In this document: positions 60,227 through 64,000 of the stretch, piece by piece
How the letters are laid out: each line of letters begins with the position of its first letter
Numbering within the stretch: position 1 is the stretch's first letter
NCBI GenBank assembly: GCA_965215315.1
Contig: CBDCDB010000008.1
Coordinates: forward strand, 1,612,001-1,676,000
DNA from: Truepera sp965215315
GTDB lineage: Bacteria > Deinococcota > Deinococci > Deinococcales > Trueperaceae
Length of the DNA: 64,000 nucleotides
Direction of reading: 5' to 3'
Position numbers and translations under genes: made by a program
The notes under the pieces: model-generated
Database searches by the model: none
What the model was told of the DNA's origin: nothing
Seen by the model: only the letters and a program-made list of their open reading frames with translations

Positions 60227-60817
60227 ATGATGCTCGGACGACCTTACCTGCTCTTACTCGCAGCACTCGGGCTGCTCCTCAGCGCTTGTACCGCGCCCGC
60301 TACAGCCAATCCTGCTCAGCTCACCTTCGATCCTGTAGCGGCGTTTGCGGGCCGTAGTCACGGTGACGGTCTCCTTAGCGTTATCTTTCAGGTGCCGCAG
60401 CCCTTCGAGGTTGAAAGCCGAGGATTTGCCCAAGCCGACGGCACCTTTCGTCTAAACCAGACCGTAACGTTTGCCGGAAAACCGCCTCAGAAACGGCACT
60501 GGCTCTTAAATAGAGTCTCGCCAGGAACCTACGCGGGTACACTGAGCGACGCTGAGGGTTCCGTTACTGGGCATGTAAAAGGGCCGCAATTTAAGCTCGA
60601 GTACGCGCTTCCGGGGGGCCTCACCATGCACCAGACCCTTACGCTAGAACGCGGCGGTAAAACAATTGATAACATCGGACGAATTACCTTTAGGGGGATT
60701 GAGGTCGGCTACCTGCACGAGACGATCAGGCGCGGGCACGCACTAAAGCGGACTCAGCTAAGCAGAAACAACGCCGCTCTAGTCCGCACAACTTCAGCTA
60801 CTTTACAGCGAAGATAA
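60227..60817 (+). CDS. DUF3833-like lipoprotein
   Basis: 196 residues with a lipoprotein signal ending LLSAC (Cys about 21). The mature part has the alternating pattern of DUF3833: FAGRSHGDGLLSVIFQ near the start, FRLNQTVTFAGKPPQKRHW, SPGTYAGTLSDAEGSVTGHV and a late LTLERGGKTIDNIGRITF. Envelope location is expected, function unknown. TAAGAT (60216-60221) ends 5 nt before the ATG, so the transcript is probably leaderless, and the -35 region now lies within the end of the IS element. Confidence 0.75.
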   Translation: MMLGRPYLLLLAALGLLLSACTAPATANPAQLTFDPVAAFAGRSHGDGLLSVIFQVPQPFEVESRGFAQADGTFRLNQTVTFAGKPPQKRHWLLNRVSPGTYAGTLSDAEGSVTGHVKGPQFKLEYALPGGLTMHQTLTLERGGKTIDNIGRITFRGIEVGYLHETIRRGHALKRTQLSRNNAALVRTTSATLQRR

Positions 60818-60822
60818 ACTAA

Positions 60823-61437
60823 ATGAACACAGAAAAAAGTAGATCTATACTGAGTAAGTCCGCGCTGAGGCTCAGGGCGGACGAGATCAAGGAATTTACG
60901 TGCAGAAACCTGATTGTGGTGCTCGAGAACCCTTTTGATTGGAAAAATATCGGTACGGTCATCCGGAACGTTAACGCTTTGGGCGCAGAGAAAGTTTACG
61001 TCGTAGACCGGGCGGGAAAACTACCTGAACACTGGCAAGCCATGCGGGAGAACCGAACGCTTTTCAAAAAGTCCGCGTCTGCGATCAAGTGGAGCTTTGT
61101 CAAACGCTTTGATGACACCCAAACTTGTTTTGATCACCTCGAGAAAAATGGGTTTAAGTCGGTCGTTACCTCCCCGCATGTCAAAGGCAAAGACAACGTT
61201 TCGCTGGGGTCGGGAGACTTTACCAAGTACAAAAAGCTAGCGGTTTGGTTTGGTAACGAAGTGTCCGGCGTCAGCGAGGTTGCAGTTGAGCGCAGCGGGC
61301 TTTGCGTCAGTATTCCGATGTACGGCATGGTTGAGAGCCTCAACCTGGGCACTTCGGCGGGCATCGTGCTCTACGAAGTTACCAAGCAGCGGCGAGCGTT
61401 TCAGGATGCGAAAAGGGCCGAGAAAGGGACGCCGTAA
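60823..61437 (+). CDS. TrmH/SpoU-family RNA methyltransferase
   Basis: 204 residues of the SPOUT class, using AdoMet to methylate a ribose 2'-OH in tRNA or rRNA. Motif 1 is WKNIGTVIRNVNALGAEKVY (about 46-65), motif 2 is AVWFGNEVSGVSEVAVE, and motif 3 is SIPMYGMVESLNLGTSAGIV, which forms the knot. The length fits single-domain TrmH or TrmL-like proteins. Target site not predictable. It starts 5 nt after the DUF3833-like gene. Confidence 0.9.
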   Translation: MNTEKSRSILSKSALRLRADEIKEFTCRNLIVVLENPFDWKNIGTVIRNVNALGAEKVYVVDRAGKLPEHWQAMRENRTLFKKSASAIKWSFVKRFDDTQTCFDHLEKNGFKSVVTSPHVKGKDNVSLGSGDFTKYKKLAVWFGNEVSGVSEVAVERSGLCVSIPMYGMVESLNLGTSAGIVLYEVTKQRRAFQDAKRAEKGTP

Positions 61438-61514
61438 ACGTAAGTCTCACTAAAATATGCCCGTAAAAGAGGTTTAAGTTCAGGCCAGTCAGCGCCCAGC
61501 CGAAGTGCAGCAAG

Positions 61515-62693
61515 CTACTCGAGCCCACCCAAAAACCGCCTGAGCCGCGCCGCCAACTGCGGAAACTCGATTAAAAATGCGTCGTGACCGTGAGGTGAGC
61601 TGATACGGGCGTAGTCGGCGTTGGGCAGTCCTTCAACGAGCGCTAACTGTTCAGGTTCCGGGTAGAGGACATCACTGGTGATGCCCATAATCAAGGACGG
61701 CATCGTCATCTTTTTGAACACGGTTTTAAGGCGGCCCCGCCCTTCGGAAAGGTCAAAATCGTCCATCGCTTTGGTCAGGTACAAGTAGGTGTTGGCGTCG
61801 AAACGCTTGACGAGCTTGACGCCCTGATAGTTCAGGTACGACTCGATTTCAAACGAGTGAGCGAGTAGGTCGCGGGAAGCCGAAATGCGTTCACGCCCGA
61901 ATTTAGCCTCTAAAGAATCCACCGAGCGGTATGAGAGCATCGCAACGGCCCTGGCGAGTCCCAGCCCCGCTTCGGGTTGCGTCCCCGGCAGATAGTCTCC
62001 CCCGTTCCAAACCGGGTCACTGGTAATGGCCCGCCGCGCCACCTCGTTTAAGCCGATAGCCCACGCCGAATGCCGCGCCCCGACAGCGATACTGATGAGG
62101 CTACGGACGCGCTCCGGGTAGAGGGCGGCCCACTCGAGCGCCTGCATCCCGCCCATACTCCCGCCGATCACCGCCCGCACCGAATCAATACCGAGTTGGT
62201 CTAACAGCCGCGCCTGCACCGCCACCATATCGCGCACCGTATAACGTGGAAAAGCCAAACGGTACGGCTCCCCTGTGTCCGGATTTGGGCTACTCGGGCC
62301 GGTCGTCCCGTAACAACCGCCCAGCACGTTTGGGCACACGACAAAATGCTTACGGGTGTCGATAGGTTTACCGGGGCCGATGAGCGGATCCCACCACCCC
62401 GGCACCTCACCCTCGGGTCGCCCCAATCCTTGTACGCCTGCCGCGTGCGCCGAGCCGGTCAGAGCGTGACAGAGCAGCACGGTGTTATCTTTTGCGGCGT
62501 TCAGCTCGCCGTAGGTCTCGAAAGTGACGCAAACGTCGCGCAAGACGCCGCCGTACTCGAGCCTCAGCGGATCGTCCGGCGTAGCGACGGTAAGCGTCCG
62601 GGGTTTGACGACGCCGACGCCCGCGCTGCTGTCTTGCGAACGGGCTAGTAAGGCAGCGTGGTCGCCCCAGGTTTCGTGAACGAGCGTGGTCAT
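61515..62693 (-). CDS. metX: Homoserine O-acetyltransferase
   Basis: Alpha/beta-hydrolase fold enzyme, 392 residues, that activates homoserine in methionine synthesis (O-acetyl, by family habit). CHALTGSAHAAGVQG, the nucleophile elbow IGGSMGGMQALEWAALYPE and the catalytic Asp/His in ITSDVLYPEPEQLALVEG and ISSPHGHDAFLIEFP are present. O-succinyl specificity cannot be excluded from sequence alone. It follows metY by one base, so both are translated together. Confidence 0.95.
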   Translation of the reverse strand: MTTLVHETWGDHAALLARSQDSSAGVGVVKPRTLTVATPDDPLRLEYGGVLRDVCVTFETYGELNAAKDNTVLLCHALTGSAHAAGVQGLGRPEGEVPGWWDPLIGPGKPIDTRKHFVVCPNVLGGCYGTTGPSSPNPDTGEPYRLAFPRYTVRDMVAVQARLLDQLGIDSVRAVIGGSMGGMQALEWAALYPERVRSLISIAVGARHSAWAIGLNEVARRAITSDPVWNGGDYLPGTQPEAGLGLARAVAMLSYRSVDSLEAKFGRERISASRDLLAHSFEIESYLNYQGVKLVKRFDANTYLYLTKAMDDFDLSEGRGRLKTVFKKMTMPSLIMGITSDVLYPEPEQLALVEGLPNADYARISSPHGHDAFLIEFPQLAARLRRFLGGLE

Positions 62694-62694
62694 G

Positions 62695-64000
62695 CTAGCC
62701 CCGTAAAGCTTGGGTAAAGTCGGTTTGAATATCGGGGAGCGCCTCGAGCCCTACCGAAACCCGCACCAACTCCGGCGTAACCCCGGCGTCACGGCGGGCC
62801 GCCTCGCCAAGACTTGCGTGCGTCGTCGTCCAGGGGCTAATCACAACTGTTTTGGCGTCGCCGATGTTGGCTAGGTGCGAGGCGAGTTGCACGCAGTTCA
62901 AAAAGCTCTGCGCTTGCTCCGGCGTTTCTGTCTCGAACGAGAGAACCGCGCCAAAACCGTGCGTAAGCGTCCTTTTTGCGGTCTCAAAAGACGGATGTGA
63001 CGGCAAGCCGGGATAGAGCACCCGTTTGATTTCAGGTTGACGCTCGAGCCACCGCGCCAGTTCCAAAGTCGTATGACACGAACGCTGTACTCGGAGAGGC
63101 AAGGTCTCTAGACCTTGCAACGCTAAAGACGCGGCGTAAGGCGAGAGCGTCATCCCCATTGTAAAGAGTCCCAAGTCGTAAGCTCGCAGCGTAAACGCGG
63201 TTTGGGGTGCCCTGGAAACGTAGGTGCGGCCCTTGCCGTCGGGTTTGACGAACGCCGGAAACCGCTCCGGTTGCGCCGCCCAGTCGAACCGTCCGGCCTC
63301 GACGATGGCCCCACCGACAAAGGTGCCGTGCCCGCCAATCCATTTCGTCGCCGAATGCACCACGATGTCTGCGCCGAGCGCTAGCGGCCTGCATAAATAG
63401 CCGCCGCAACCCCAGGTGTTGTCCACAATAAACGAGACTTTTTCGGTTTGACACAGCTCGGCAATCGCAGAGATATCGGGCACGCTGCAACTCGGATTGG
63501 CAATCGTTTCGACCCAAACGCCGACCGTTTCAGCGCGGATGGCGGCTTGAATGGCGTCGGGGTTCGGCGCAACGGTCGAAACGTCACAACCCCACGGCTC
63601 GAGTACCTTCCTTAAAACACTGTGGGTTCCACCAAAACACTCGCTCGAGACCACCAAATGCCCGCCCGGACGCGCCAAAGCCAAAAGCGTCGCGGTCGTC
63701 GCCGCCTGACCTGAAGACAGGCCCAAACCGGCGGCCCCAGCCTCGAGCGCTACTAGTCTATCTACAAATACGTCTACGGTCGGGTTGTGCATCCGCCCGT
63801 ACTGATTTCCGGCGATTTCGCCAGCGAAGAGACCCGCAGCGTGTTCGGCACTTTCGTACGTGTACGACGCCGTAGCGTAGATGGGAACGGCTCTCGAGCC
63901 TGTCACCGGGTCGGGTTTTTGTCCAGCGTGGACGCTCAGCGTGCTGAAGTCCGGTTCGGTTTCGCCCTGCTGTTCGGTTGGAAGTTTCTCTTGAACGCTC
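62695..64000 (-). CDS. metY: O-acetylhomoserine sulfhydrylase, 5' end outside window
   Basis: PLP enzyme that makes homocysteine from O-acetylhomoserine and sulphide. The frame is open to the right edge and reads FSTLSVHAGQKPDPVTGSRA then VPIYATASYTYESAEHAAG, the usual MetY opening, so the start is at or beyond 64000. The PLP Lys is in VVHSATKWIGGHGTFVGG. At about 430 residues it fits MetY. Cystathionine gamma-synthase is a close relative, but the metX neighbour and the SVHAGQ-PDP-TGSRA start favour MetY. Confidence 0.93.
   Translation of the reverse strand, partial: SVQEKLPTEQQGETEPDFSTLSVHAGQKPDPVTGSRAVPIYATASYTYESAEHAAGLFAGEIAGNQYGRMHNPTVDVFVDRLVALEAGAAGLGLSSGQAATTATLLALARPGGHLVVSSECFGGTHSVLRKVLEPWGCDVSTVAPNPDAIQAAIRAETVGVWVETIANPSCSVPDISAIAELCQTEKVSFIVDNTWGCGGYLCRPLALGADIVVHSATKWIGGHGTFVGGAIVEAGRFDWAAQPERFPAFVKPDGKGRTYVSRAPQTAFTLRAYDLGLFTMGMTLSPYAASLALQGLETLPLRVQRSCHTTLELARWLERQPEIKRVLYPGLPSHPSFETAKRTLTHGFGAVLSFETETPEQAQSFLNCVQLASHLANIGDAKTVVISPWTTTHASLGEAARRDAGVTPELVRVSVGLEALPDIQTDFTQALRG

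Overview
The window (about 64 kb, G+C roughly in the mid-50s per cent by eye) looks like a chromosomal segment of a Deinococcota bacterium, possibly close to Truepera. This is inferred from the fused str-S10 ribosomal operon in which tuf runs straight into rpsJ, the metY-metX pair, a LmbE/bacillithiol-type deacetylase, an alternative complex III operon, and many starts with a -10 box only 5-7 nt upstream of the start codon (leaderless promoters, common in Deinococcota). No rRNA gene is present to confirm it.

Layout. 1-9854 (minus): rpsL-rpsG-fusA-tuf-rpsJ-rplC-rplD-rplW-rplB-rpsS-rplV-rpsC-rplP-rpmC-rpsQ-rplN-rplX (last gene cut by the window edge), driven from a promoter near 10020-10049. 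9855-10473 is non-coding with two clear inverted repeats. 10764-15357 (minus): tsaC-purE-purK-amylosucrase operon. 15358-16151: a large gap with a promoter and a 10-codon leaderless ORF. 16152-24873 (plus): alternative complex III, actABCDEF, plus a seventh gene for a membrane-anchored cytochrome c, closed by a strong terminator. 24993-28031: secreted type I pullulanase. 28034-28530: a small P-loop kinase-like gene broken inside its Walker A motif. 28599-35334 (minus): gyrB, proA, amidohydrolase, PaaG-like hydratase, RNHCP protein and a secreted barrel-like protein. Then tRNA-Leu(CAG), a sulfotransferase, and an FAD monooxygenase divergent from a TetR regulator over a shared palindrome.

38854-39678 carries two tandem small acidic proteins (the second cut by an in-frame TAG), a perfect 28-bp palindrome and a 99-residue unknown protein. 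39767-44165 (minus) is a peptide-type ABC transporter operon ending in a formamidase-like enzyme. Next come an MsiK/UgpC-type sugar ABC ATPase, a LmbE deacetylase, a glycosyltransferase with a MarR regulator (matching operator-like palindromes), a photolyase/cryptochrome, galE, and tmRNA (ssrA). 51840-57940 holds a lipoprotein gene with an early TGA, a PKD lipoprotein with 38 T-x-P triplets, an orphan NupO/YufO-type ATPase, a GH15 hydrolase and zwf.

57960-60205 is an accessory patch: a TmrB-like ATPase, a DinB-like gene with an in-frame TGA, and an IS630-family element inserted at the last codon of that gene. The window closes with a DUF3833-like lipoprotein, a TrmH-family methyltransferase, metX and the main part of metY. 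Carbohydrate handling is a recurrent theme (amylosucrase, pullulanase, GH15, MsiK, galE, zwf). The most unusual sequence-level signals are the very high density of the palindrome CTCGAG in all contexts, the cluster of small genes broken by single lesions, and the seven-gene ACIII operon preceded by a leaderless mini-ORF.
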